Shown here in pieces: positions 25,820 to 35,049 of a DNA stretch of 64,000 nt. Location: contig NZ_JACHMI010000001.1 in assembly GCF_014207985.1 (NCBI RefSeq), forward strand, positions 1,967,001 through 2,031,000, in the 5' to 3' direction. The position numbers and the translations under genes were made by a program. Origin of the DNA: Nonomuraea rubra. GTDB lineage: Bacteria > Actinomycetota > Actinomycetes > Streptosporangiales > Streptosporangiaceae. A model generated the notes under the pieces. The model did no database searches and had not been told where the DNA came from. It saw only the letters and a list, made by a program, of their open reading frames with translations. Position 1 is the stretch's first letter; every line of letters starts with the position of its first letter.

Positions 25820-28800
25820 GTGGAACACCTCAGGTGGGAGCGCATGCTTCAGGCGCCAGACGAACCGGATGAGCCGCTCGCCCTCGTGGCTCACGTACTG
25901 CACAGGCCCTGCGTACGTGAATGGCGGAGCGCCGAGTCCTTCCCTCCCTCGCGGGCCCTCGCGCTTGGAACGCCTGACGTACAGGTGAACCGTAGAGTCA
26001 CCTGTCACGTAGCGCCGCGCGGTGGGGGTCGACGACCGCAGCATGCTCTGCGACTCCCACAGGAAGAGCTCTTCGCTAATCGCTCGATTGAGGTAGAGCG
26101 TGGTGGGAGAGTAACGGCCCTCAGACTTGTCAATCGTGGCGAAGAACAGGTCTGCCTGATGCGCTTGAACGTACCTGACGCCTTCCCTCTTGTGCACAGG
26201 CTTGTCGACACCGAAAGCAGCCAGTACCTCGTTCTTGCTGTGGCGGGCGTGCACATGCAGCGGCACCACAGCGTCCAGCGGTGGAGCCACGTGGCGCAGG
26301 CCCGAGCGCAGCACCCCCGCAAGCTCTCTCAGCTCTGCAGCACGAGCACCCGTGAGGCGGGCGAACCGGGCCGCCATCTCGGAGACCGGCCCGGTGCCGC
26401 CCCACAACATCACGTCCAGCATGGCCATCAGGCGTAGCTCGCGCGGGGATTCTGGAACTCTTCCGGCCAGCAGCTCGGTCAGGAAGGTGAGACGCTCGAC
26501 GTCGTCGATGTGCAACATCCGGCCGAAGGCCCGTCCGAGTGCTTTGTCACCCGGAGCGGCGCCGAAGCCTGCGGCGTGCCGCAGGGAGGCCCAGCCCTGA
26601 CGATCCCGGTACAGATCCTCCACGTCCAGCCCGGTCTCCCGTAGGAAGGTGGGCAGGTCGACGTCGCCGAGGTCGCGCAGCTCGTGTGCCAGATCCCGCC
26701 AGTTCAAGTTGAGCGCCTGCCGGACGTTTTCGAGAACGAGCCGGCGTACGTCGCGGTCCACGTCGATGACGCAGCCGGCGGGCAGTGTCGGGAAGCCGTG
26801 CTCGATCTCCCTGGCGATGCCGGTACGGCTGGCGCCGGTGAGCGCTCGGTAGCGGCGGTCGAAGCGGAACTGTTTGTACTGGTGGCCGACGAAGTCGAGC
26901 ACGGTCAGGCACGGCTTGTCGTCGGCGAGCCGCAGGCCGCGGCCGAACTGCTGCAGGAAGACGGTGGCGCTGTCGGTGGGCCGCAGGAACAGCACGGTGT
27001 CGATCTCCGGGACGTCGACGCCTTCGTTGAAGAGGTCGACGGTGAACACCGCGTTGATCTTCCGTTCCCGCAGGTCGCGCAGTGCCTGATCCCGTTCGTC
27101 ACGCGAGCTGTTCGTGGTGACGGCGACGGACGGCAGTCCGGCCCGGTGAAGCGGTCGGCCATGAAGCGGGCGTGGTCGATGCTCACGCAGAAGCCGAGGG
27201 CCCGCATCCGTCCCACATCGCCCACTTTGCGGTGCAGCGTCTCGAGAATCACGGCGGCGCGACGGTCGTTGCCGGTGTAGACGTTCGAGAGCGGCCGAGG
27301 TCATATCCCTGGCCTCTGCGCCAGCCGATCTGGCGCAGGTCGGTGCCGTCATGTACCCCGAAATACTGGAACGGGGCCAGTAGTCCCCGCTCCAGCGCCT
27401 CCCACAAGCGCAGCTCGGCGGCGATCCGGCCGTCGAACCAGTGCTTGACGTCCTGCCCGTCGGCGCGTTCCGGCGTCGCGGTCAAGCCCAGGAGCACCTT
27501 GGGCCGCACTCCGGTGAGCAGCTTGCGATAGGTGGCGGCCTCGGCGTGGTGGAACTCGTCCACGATCACCATGTCAGAGCGGTCCGGCTCGGGGAGCGGG
27601 TTGGTGTCCAAGCTCTGGATCGAGGCGAACACGTGCCGCCAATGCTCGGGGCGGGCGCCGTCCACGTACAACTCGCCGAACGTCTCGTCCCGCAGCACCT
27701 GCCGGAACGTCAGCAGGCTCTGTCGCAGAATCTCCTTGCGGTGGGCTACGAATAGCACCGACTCCGCCTGTCCCGCCATCCGCAGCCGGCGGTAGTCGAG
27801 CGCGGCGACCACGGCCTTGCCGGTGCCGGTGGCCATGACGACGAGGTTGCGCCACCTGTTGTGGATCTCCCGCTCGGCGGCGAGCTCGTCCAGGATCTCG
27901 CGCTGGTAGGAATACGGGCGTACGTCCACGTGCGCGAAGTCGAGCACCAGGCCGTTGCCGCCCGACCGCTCGGTGGACAGAGCGCGGTCGAGCCGCTCGG
28001 CGTCGTGCGCCGGGTCGTAGGGCTCGAACGACGGATCGCCCCAGTAGTCGTCGAAGGTGGCGGCGAATGTGTCGATCAGGTGCGGCTGCTCGGCCTGGGC
28101 GAGCCGGACGTTCCACTCCAGTCCGTGGCTGAGCGCGGTGCGCGACAGGTTGGACGAGCCCACGTAGCCGTGGACAACCCGTTATCCCGGCGGAACAGCC
28201 AGGTCTTCGCATGCAGCCTGGTCATCCGGGTGTCGTAGGAGACGCGGATCTCGACACCCATCGCCGCCAGCCGGTCCAGGGCCAGGCGGTCGGTGGCGCC
28301 GATGTAGGTGGTGGTCACCACCCTCAGCCGGCCGCCGCGCTGGAGGAACTCCTCGATCGCCTCGGCCAGCACCCGCACACCGTTCCACTTCACGAACGGG
28401 CACAGCAGGTCGACATGGTCGGCGGAGGCCAGCTCTCGCTTCAGCTCATGGCCGATCTCTGGCTGCCCGGCGCCCGTTGACCAGCAGCGCACTGCCGGTG
28501 AGGGGGACCGCCGGTCGGGGCGGAAAGCGCACCTGGCCACCGGCGTCCCGGCCCTTGGCAATCCAAAGCAGCTCTTCCGCGGCCCTCCACCATCTCCTCG
28601 GGGGAGGCGGCCTCGGGTACCAGGTCGCCAAGGAGATCGGCGACCCGATTGACGATCTCCACCTGCCGGGCCAGCCGCACCGCGTCGTTCTCACCCCGCA
28701 CCGAACGCAGAGCCCGCCGGGTGAGCGCGGCCAGATGCCGGACGAGGGTCTCGTGGGAGTCGGCGAGGTCCAGGGAACGCCGGTCGATCAGATCACGATC

Positions 28801-28875
28801 GGACACCGTACGCAGCAGGCCATCCAGCTCACGCGTGACCAGATGCTGATAGACGCCCGGCTGGAGATCGCTCAC
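25820..28875 (-). pseudogene. PLD-nuclease / DEAD helicase / DUF3427 protein, multiply frameshifted
   Basis: One large gene of about 1000 codons, broken by frameshifts near 28570, 28450, 28165, 27285 and 27150 and by IS256 at its 3' end. In order: N-terminal helical region (MSDLQPGVYQHLVTRELDGL); a phospholipase-D-type nuclease domain (YIGATDRLALDRLAAMGVEI, LHAKTWLFRRD with the HxK motif, GSSNLSRTAL); superfamily 2 helicase motifs (VMATGTGKAVVA, MVIVDEFHHAEA with DEFH, GLTATPERADG, FLQQFGRGLR); then DUF3427. Family members sit in defence loci, often beside PT-dependent or HNH nucleases. The intact nuclease gene diverges from it 63 bases away. Several breaks may be sequencing errors, but the IS insertion is definite. 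Confidence 0.75.
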
Positions 28876-28938
28876 CCGGCGACTATAGGGCGCGGCCGGC
28901 CCCCGCGACAGGCCGGAATCCCCCTACACTGGCCGATC

Positions 28939-29814
28939 GTGGACTGGATCGAGCGGGTGGCCGAGATCCGGCGCTGGAGCAGGGGCGGCGAGCGCGCCCC
29001 GCACAAGCCACTCCTCCTCCTGTACGCCCTGGGCCACTTCCAGCGGCACGGCAACGGCCCCATCCCGTTCAGCGCCGCCGAGGCCGAGCTGAGGAAACTG
29101 CTCAAGGAGTACGGCCCGCCGCGTGACACCAGCCCCGGCTACCCCTTCCATCACCTGACGAACGACGGCCTCTGGCTGGTCGACACCCGGCATGGCCCCG
29201 GCAGCCCGGGCCCGGAGCTGGGCCGCCTGCGCGACGGCCAGGCCGCCGGCCGTCTGCATCCCGATCTGGCCCGCGCGCTGGCGGAGGAGCCCGGCCTGCT
29301 GGGGCGGATGGCCCGCTACCTCCTGGACGCCAACTTCGCGCCGTCCCTGCACACCGACCTGTGCCTGCTGGCCGGCCTGGACCTGGAGACGCTGGAAACC
29401 CTCACGGAGATCAAGAAGCAGCGTGACCGGGGTTTCCGTGACCGGGTGCTCATGGCGTACGAGTACTGCTGCGCGTTCTGCTCCTACGACGGCTGGCTGG
29501 ACGGGGCGGTGGTGGGGCTGGACGCCGCGCACGTGCGCTGGTGGGCCTTCGACGGGCCCGACGACGTGGCGAACGGGCTGTGCCTGTGCGCCATCCACCA
29601 CATACTGTTCGACAAGGGCGTCATCGGACTGACCGCGGAGCGCACCATCGCCGTCTCGGCCCGGTTCGTCGGCCGCTCGCAGTCGTCCCGGGACATGGTG
29701 CTCTCCCTGGCGGGCAGGCCTGCCCGACAGCCCCAGCCCGGCCTGGACGAAGTCGAGCAGGACCACATCGGCTGGCACAACCACCAGGTGTTCCGCACGC
29801 CCGCCCGAGGTTAA
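28939..29814 (+). CDS. Phosphorothioate-DNA-binding restriction endonuclease (SBD + HNH)
   Basis: A 291-residue protein. Residues 1-150 match the sulfur-binding domain of ScoMcrA-type enzymes: RGGERAPHKPLLLLYALGHF, SPGYPFHHLTNDGLWLVDT. Residues 180-270 are an HNH domain: YEYCCAFCSYDGW, VGLDAAHVRWWAFDG and NGLCLCAIHHILFDKG, with the zinc-binding Cys residues and catalytic His. Such type IV enzymes cleave DNA carrying phosphorothioate (Dnd) modification. The start is GTG at 28939; the upstream extension to 28477 is antisense to the helicase gene. It looks intact and is divergent from the helicase pseudogene. No dnd modification genes are in the window. Confidence 0.85.
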   Translation: MDWIERVAEIRRWSRGGERAPHKPLLLLYALGHFQRHGNGPIPFSAAEAELRKLLKEYGPPRDTSPGYPFHHLTNDGLWLVDTRHGPGSPGPELGRLRDGQAAGRLHPDLARALAEEPGLLGRMARYLLDANFAPSLHTDLCLLAGLDLETLETLTEIKKQRDRGFRDRVLMAYEYCCAFCSYDGWLDGAVVGLDAAHVRWWAFDGPDDVANGLCLCAIHHILFDKGVIGLTAERTIAVSARFVGRSQSSRDMVLSLAGRPARQPQPGLDEVEQDHIGWHNHQVFRTPARG

Positions 29815-29991
29815 GGTCACTGGCTGCGAGATCTGGACGCGCAGTCGGCCGACTCACGAGCCGAACGTCCGCGACGCCTGACACCAAATTGTCGCAATGG
29901 CGGCGTACCGTCACTGGCATGCCCGCCTAGGAATGCTGTGCAAGCGGACAGGCGTCATGCGAGGGGATGGCGAAGCTAACCGCGCCGCTAC

Positions 29992-30012
29992 TTTTTGTCA
30001 TTTTGACAAAAA
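29992..30012. promoter_or_regulatory. Perfect palindrome before the NrtR-like gene
   Basis: TTTTTGTCA TTT TGACAAAAA: nine perfect inverted pairs around a 3-base spacer, 16 bases before the ATG of the Nudix/NrtR-like gene. NrtR-type regulators bind palindromes with GTCA...TGAC half sites, so autoregulation is likely. It is also AT-rich in a GC-rich genome, which makes a chance occurrence less likely. Confidence 0.7.
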
Positions 30013-30027
30013 CCTAGAGTCGGGCGC

Positions 30028-30765
30028 ATGAGCGACGATCGATGGGAGCCGCCCGCCATCTTGCTCGCCGTTGACCTGGTGATCCTCACCCTGCGCGATT
30101 CCCGCCTCCACGTGCTGCTCGTCGAGCGCGGCATCGAGCCGTACAAGGGCGCCCAGGCGCTGCCGGGCGGCTTCCTGCAACACTCACAAGAAAGTCTCCT
30201 CGTCGCGGCTCATCGAGAACTGGCGGAGGAGACCGACCTGAGCGTCGGGACGCTCCGGCTGGAACAGCTCGGTGTCTACGACGACCCAGGGCGGGACCCT
30301 CGCGGCCGGGTGGTGAGCGTCGCCTTCCTGGCCATCGCCCCGAGGCTGCCCGAGCCGACCGCCGGCACCGATGCCGCCGACGCCACTTGGCAGCCCACCG
30401 ACCGGGTGCTCTCCGGTGAGCTGGACCTCGCGTTCGATCACCGGTGCATCGTCACCGACGGCGTCGAGCGTGCCCGCGCCAAGCTCGAACACTCCGCACT
30501 CGCCACGGCCTTCTGCGGGCCGACGTTCACGATCACCGATCTTCAGGACGTGTACGAGGCGGTGTGGGGGATGCCGCTCGATCCCCGGAACTTCTACCGG
30601 AAGATCAAGAAAACCGATGGCTTCATCCTCCCTGCCGGTTCGGCGCGCAAGGCCGCGACCGGGCGACCGGCCCGGCTGTTCCGGGCAGGCCCGCGCGAAG
30701 TCCTGTACCCCCCGATGATCCGCCCCGCCGAAAACTCGCCGAACGGAAAGGAGCCGGCGCAGTGA
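30028..30765 (+). CDS. NrtR-like Nudix-domain transcriptional regulator
   Basis: A 245-residue protein. Residues 10-140 are a Nudix fold (ILLAVDLVILTLRDSRLHVL, ALPGGFLQHSQESLLVAAHR, ELAEETDL) and residues 150-215 a winged helix (FTITDLQDVYEAVWG, RNFYRKIKKTDGFILPAG) as in NrtR regulators of NAD metabolism. The Nudix box is atypical: six instead of five residues separate the Gly and first Glu, and the usual Gly after EET is Asp, so it may bind rather than hydrolyse an ADP-ribose-like ligand. A palindromic operator lies just upstream. Its stop overlaps the next gene (GTGA). Confidence 0.8.
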   Translation: MSDDRWEPPAILLAVDLVILTLRDSRLHVLLVERGIEPYKGAQALPGGFLQHSQESLLVAAHRELAEETDLSVGTLRLEQLGVYDDPGRDPRGRVVSVAFLAIAPRLPEPTAGTDAADATWQPTDRVLSGELDLAFDHRCIVTDGVERARAKLEHSALATAFCGPTFTITDLQDVYEAVWGMPLDPRNFYRKIKKTDGFILPAGSARKAATGRPARLFRAGPREVLYPPMIRPAENSPNGKEPAQ

Positions 30766-31880
30766 GCCCTGTTGTGATCCTCACCGCACTCGACCTGGAA
30801 TACCAGGCGGTCCGCGAAAAGCTGGCCGGCCTGCGGCTGCACCGGCACTCCCAAGGCACCCTCTTCGAGGTGGGCCGGCTGGTGGATGGTCGGTGCCAGG
30901 TGGTCCTGGCGCACGTCGGCAAGGGCAATCTTTCCGCGGCGGTGCTGGCGGAACGCGCCATTGCCGAGTTCCGGCCGGCCGCGCTGCTCTTCGTGGGAGT
31001 GGCCGGCGCGCTGCACGCGCACATCGCGCTCGGCGACGTCGTGGTGGCCACGCACGTGTACGCGTTCCACGGCGGGACCAGCCAGGACGACGGTTTCAAG
31101 AGCCGTCCCCGAGTCTGGGAGACCTCGCACGTCGCCGACCAGATCGCCCAGCACCTGCACCGCACCGGCGCCTGGGCCGGGGACCTCGACCCTCGGCCGC
31201 AGGTGCATTTCGGGCCGATCGCCGCGGGGGAGGTGGTGCTGAACTCCCGGCTCTCCGAGCACGCCCACTGGATTCGCGAGCACTACAACGACGCACGTGC
31301 GATCGAGATGGAAGGCGCCGGAGTGGCACAGGCCGGCCACCTGAACCGGGCGCTGCCTGTGGTCGTCATCCGCGGTATCAGTGACCGGGCCGACGGCACC
31401 AAGGAAGCCACGGACCGCGAGCAGTGGCAGCCGCGCGCCGTGGCCAGCGCGGCCACGTTCGCCGCGGCTCTGGCCGAGGAGCTGTCCGCCGAAGGATCCA
31501 CGACAAGGAGCTCTGCCATGCCCGAGACGAACAGGAACATCGCCAAGGGGAACGCGCACGTGGGAGTGCAGGCCGGCATCGTGCACGGCGGCGTCCGGAT
31601 CACTCCTGAGACGTCCCGGCCGGAGGACCTGCCGGAGGCGCTGGTGGGGTTCCGCTCCCGGCTGTGGCAGGCATGGGCGGACGGGCACCTGGACGAGGCG
31701 ACGTACAAGGCGGCGGAGGCGGAGCTCAGCGCGGCCGACCAGGCTCTGGAAGGCGAGATGCCGGATAGGAGGAACGCGCTGACGCTGGCGCTGAAGAAGC
31801 TGCGCGGGCTTGTCGGTGATGTGGCCGCGCTGGCGGCAGAGCTCACCGCCATCATCGCCCTAGCCCAATCCCTGTCATGA
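30762..31880 (+). CDS. Nucleosidase (MTAN/PNP-like) domain protein with GVQAG motif
   Basis: A 372-residue protein starting with GTG at 30762 inside the preceding stop. Residues 1-240 are a phosphorylase/nucleosidase domain: ILTALDLEYQAV, LLFVGVAGALH, IEMEGAGVAQAG (E184) and GISDRAD with the catalytic-type Asp208, as in MTA/SAH nucleosidases. Such domains occur as effectors in actinobacterial conflict systems, where they would attack nucleosides or nucleotides. After residue 250 comes the motif HVGVQAGIVHGGVRI (266-280) and a helical C-terminal region. An in-frame ATG at 31518 with an excellent AAGGAG site could give a separate 120-residue C-terminal product. The stop overlaps the next gene. 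Confidence 0.75.
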   Translation: MSPVVILTALDLEYQAVREKLAGLRLHRHSQGTLFEVGRLVDGRCQVVLAHVGKGNLSAAVLAERAIAEFRPAALLFVGVAGALHAHIALGDVVVATHVYAFHGGTSQDDGFKSRPRVWETSHVADQIAQHLHRTGAWAGDLDPRPQVHFGPIAAGEVVLNSRLSEHAHWIREHYNDARAIEMEGAGVAQAGHLNRALPVVVIRGISDRADGTKEATDREQWQPRAVASAATFAAALAEELSAEGSTTRSSAMPETNRNIAKGNAHVGVQAGIVHGGVRITPETSRPEDLPEALVGFRSRLWQAWADGHLDEATYKAAEAELSAADQALEGEMPDRRNALTLALKKLRGLVGDVAALAAELTAIIALAQSLS

Positions 31881-33898
31881 CAGAGCCAGGGCACCGTGTC
31901 GAGAACGTGGCCACGGACTCCCACATCGGAGTGCAGGCGGGCACGGTGCACAACCTCAACGTCTACGAGAGGGATCCGCGAGACTCGCCCGAGACCACGT
32001 TTCGCAAGGGTGTCTCGTTTCTGAAGGGCCGCATGCCGGGGCCGGCCCGCCGGCTGATCAACGACGCCATGGTCGGCTACACCACCAACGAGGTCTACTT
32101 CTACTGGTTGCTCGCCATGGTGAGCCGCCGGACGCGGCACGAGCTCACCAAGGACGAGACCGGCCAGCTGCGAGACAGGCACGCCACCATGCAGCTGCGG
32201 GGCGAGGATCCATGGCGGGAGGGAGTGCGCATCATCGACCGCCTCCTGGAGTCGGCGGGCAAGGCGGAGGACGACATCCGCGTCGTGGTCAAGGACCTCG
32301 ACGCGCTCCGCGAACCGCAACGCAGCCTGATCCTGGAACACCTGGAGCTGTACCTCGACGGCCCCATCGAGGACCACCTGTGGCACCGGGCGCTGTCTCA
32401 GGCCAAGGCGGATCAGATGGCCGAGCGGCGCGAGGACCGGATCTGGAAGTTCTTCCACCCGTTACCGGCCAGGCCTCTGCTGCGGGAGCCTCAGCGACCT
32501 GATACACCGGCGACATGCTGGGCCCGAGCGGCCGTATCGACGGTCGTCCTGATCGCGGCGACAGCCAATCTGGGCTATCTGATCCTGCAGAGCGGCCGCG
32601 CGCTTCTGATGGCCGCCTACGTGCTGGGCCTCGCCGGCGCCTCGGTCGGCGTGCGAGACACCGCGCGCTGGCGCCACCGCGTCGTACGCCGCCGTGCCAA
32701 GGACAGGGAGTACCGGGTACGCAGAACAGAGAATGAGCGGGTAGGCGTCGGCCGCCGCACCAAGAAGGCCCCGAAACGCAAGACGAAGGTGCAGCGGGGC
32801 AATTTCGCGAAGAAGGCCGAGCACCGGATCGACCACTATTTCGCCAAGTACGTTCCTCCCGGCATGGACCGCGACCAGTGGGACGCCGAAACGGAAGGCA
32901 TACGCCGGAGCCTGCGCGACGAGCTCACGGAGGTCTACGGCGAGACCCGAGTCGGAGTCGAGAAGATCGCCTGGCTTATCCGGCACCGGGCAGGCAAGGC
33001 CGCCACGCGCCGCAGGAAAGGCACGCTGTGGAGCTACCGCCGGGAGCTTGCCACTCCCTTCGGGACGAAAGCGCGGGCGACACTCGGACTGCTCATCCTC
33101 GCAGGTGCAGGCGGCTGGGCCGCTGTCGGCATCGTGCCGATCGAGCCTCTGCCTGCGATCGGCACCATTCTCCTCCTACTGATCGCCGGGTGGTTCTGCG
33201 CCCGCACCTGGCTGCGCATCGTCCTGGAGCGTCGCCGGTACGCCGCCGACCGGGCTGAGAACCTCTCGGCGTACCAGGGTGATCTGGAGGCGCTGGCGAG
33301 GTGGCGAGCAAGGCTGGAGGACAAGCCTGATGACGAGGAAATGGCAGCCTGGCTGGACTGCGACCGCAAGGTGCTCCTGGAGGAGGCATTGCGGCATTAC
33401 AGGCTGACCATGAGCGGTGTCATCGCGCACGCCTTCATCGAGGCTCCCGCCCGGGGGAGCGAACGCGCACGGCTACGTGGAGGTCCGTGGCGCTACAAGA
33501 AGTACCAGCTCCTGGTCTTCCTCGTCACTGAGGAAGGGGTGCGCCAGTTCACCGTCACCCTCGACTTCTTGAAAGGCACCTTCCACGACCGGCAGCGGCT
33601 CAACTACCGCTTCGAAGCGGTCGCGTCCGTAAGCGTCAAGCAGTCGGACGACGGCGGGCGCGATTTCCAGCTCGCGCTCGTCAACGGCAATGAGATCAGT
33701 GTCGAGGTGAACTCGGGGGTGGAAGAACTACAGCAGGGAGAGCGCCCCGGAGCGGTGTCCGAAGTGTCGCTGGACGCCGCAGGACTGCCTCACACCCTTC
33801 ATGTCCTGGAAGCGATCGCCGCCGAAGGAAAGAAATGGGTCGATCAGCGGGAGCTACGCACAGGGAACCTCTCGGCCGCCTTGGACGACCCCGAATAG
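31877..33898 (+). CDS. Large membrane protein with GVQAG motif, putative conflict-system component
   Basis: A 673-residue protein overlapping the nucleosidase gene by four bases. It opens with HIGVQAGTVHNLNVY (residues 16-30), the same motif as in the previous protein. A helical region follows (TFRKGVSFLKGRMPGPARRL onward), then two hydrophobic helices near 217-237 and 243-262. A highly basic region comes next (about 265-310, RRTKKAPKRKTKVQRGNF), then two more helices near 401-420 and 430-448. The C-terminal soluble part is about 220 residues. No enzyme motif is recognised. Being membrane-bound and coupled to a nucleosidase, it could anchor or form the effector; that is inference. Confidence 0.6.
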   Translation: MTEPGHRVENVATDSHIGVQAGTVHNLNVYERDPRDSPETTFRKGVSFLKGRMPGPARRLINDAMVGYTTNEVYFYWLLAMVSRRTRHELTKDETGQLRDRHATMQLRGEDPWREGVRIIDRLLESAGKAEDDIRVVVKDLDALREPQRSLILEHLELYLDGPIEDHLWHRALSQAKADQMAERREDRIWKFFHPLPARPLLREPQRPDTPATCWARAAVSTVVLIAATANLGYLILQSGRALLMAAYVLGLAGASVGVRDTARWRHRVVRRRAKDREYRVRRTENERVGVGRRTKKAPKRKTKVQRGNFAKKAEHRIDHYFAKYVPPGMDRDQWDAETEGIRRSLRDELTEVYGETRVGVEKIAWLIRHRAGKAATRRRKGTLWSYRRELATPFGTKARATLGLLILAGAGGWAAVGIVPIEPLPAIGTILLLLIAGWFCARTWLRIVLERRRYAADRAENLSAYQGDLEALARWRARLEDKPDDEEMAAWLDCDRKVLLEEALRHYRLTMSGVIAHAFIEAPARGSERARLRGGPWRYKKYQLLVFLVTEEGVRQFTVTLDFLKGTFHDRQRLNYRFEAVASVSVKQSDDGGRDFQLALVNGNEISVEVNSGVEELQQGERPGAVSEVSLDAAGLPHTLHVLEAIAAEGKKWVDQRELRTGNLSAALDDPE

Positions 33899-34041
33899 GC
33901 GAGCTCAAGCACTCGTGCGTGCGGCTTCCTTCGACAGTGACCTGGTGCTCATAAGACCTGGCACTCCGCTGGTCTCGTGGCTACTCTGCAACAGAGTGTG
34001 GTGATCGGTTGCGCAGCGTCACTGGAGGAGCTGGAGGTCCA

Positions 34042-34842
34042 GTGGAACAGCGTGACGCACAAAGCCTTGCCGACATCCTGTCGGTTGCGCCATGGGTGGA
34101 GCTCGAAAAGTATGTCGATCACCTGAGGGATCGGGTCGATGTGGCCGTTCTGGCCTCACACGGGCGGCGTGAGCAGCTCCGTGCCGAGATATTGGCAGAA
34201 AATCAGGATTTAAGCGCCCAGATCCGCCGCCCGTCCCCGGAGAAGATGCAATGGGCCAAGCATCTTGCGCGCACCGGGATCGTCGCCGCCTCCGATGGGA
34301 CGCTTGCCGCCGTACCCCTCCTTAGCGGTACGAAGGTCCAGGTGGGCGTGGTGATCGTCACCAACACCGGCGAATCCGTCGGGCTCGTGACGAGGGTGTT
34401 CGAGCACGAGCTGACCAGCACCGGTGACACGGCCAGGGAGTTCTTCGACAATCTCCGCAAGGTGCACGGCACCTCCAACCTGGCCAGCCGCGCCTTCATG
34501 CTTCTCGACGAACGCAAGCTCCTGCTCGCACAAGAGGCCGGCTGGCGGATGATCCACGGGGAACTGGTTCCCTTCGAACTCCGTACGGGCGTGGGACCTC
34601 CGCGGGAGAACCTGCCGCCCGTTTTCGATCTCGTCCGCCACTACATCAAGGACCAGCGGTTCATCGCGGTCAGCGAAAGCCCCGAGGACCTGGACGTTCT
34701 CAACGCCGGCATCGTCCTGGAGCCGGGGGAGTTCATCGAGTTGCGGACGCTGGGCGAGGACCTCACCGGTCTTCTGTACGGCGATGAAGAGAGCGCTGAT
34801 TGGGCCAGCTCTCCCAGGAGGGCATCCCGTACACCGAGCTGA
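34042..34842 (+). CDS. Possible NurA-like nuclease-domain protein
   Basis: About 266 residues from the GTG at 34042, which has GGAGG upstream (34033-34037). A TTG at 34009 is an alternative. The central region (IVAASDGTLAAVPLL, then VQVGVVIVTNTGESVG, and later AFMLLDERKLLLAQEA) has the spacing of the DG and LLD motifs of NurA-type 5'-3' nucleases, but the match is weak and I call it tentative. The last 13 codons run into the mycoredoxin remnant, so the natural C-terminus may have been replaced. It lies in line with the KAP NTPase genes downstream. Confidence 0.45.
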   Translation: MEQRDAQSLADILSVAPWVELEKYVDHLRDRVDVAVLASHGRREQLRAEILAENQDLSAQIRRPSPEKMQWAKHLARTGIVAASDGTLAAVPLLSGTKVQVGVVIVTNTGESVGLVTRVFEHELTSTGDTAREFFDNLRKVHGTSNLASRAFMLLDERKLLLAQEAGWRMIHGELVPFELRTGVGPPRENLPPVFDLVRHYIKDQRFIAVSESPEDLDVLNAGIVLEPGEFIELRTLGEDLTGLLYGDEESADWASSPRRASRTPS

Positions 34843-34997
34843 ACGTGAACGAAACCCCCGGCGCCATCGAGCACATCAGCGAGCTGAACAGCGGCTCCTA
34901 GCTGATTCCCACCGTCGTCTTCCCCGACGGCTCGGCCCTGGTCAACCCGAGCGTGCAGGAGGTGCGGAGCAGGCTCGTCGACATCACGTTTGCATAA
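34803..34997 (+). pseudogene. Mycoredoxin (glutaredoxin-like) C-terminal remnant
   Basis: Reads LSQEGIPYTELNVNETPGAI, EHISELNSGS, stop, then LIPTVVFPDGSALVNPSVQE and VRSRL. This is the second half of a mycoredoxin/glutaredoxin-like protein (the VPTVxFPDGS cis-Pro segment). An in-frame TAG interrupts it, and the N-terminal half with the CxxC active site is missing. It lies between two genes of the candidate conflict operon, which suggests that the block was inserted into or beside a mycoredoxin gene. Confidence 0.65.
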
Positions 34998-35049
34998 CCC
35001 CCCTTACCCCCCACTCCACACGAGGGATGCTCGGAGTGAAGGGGGACAC

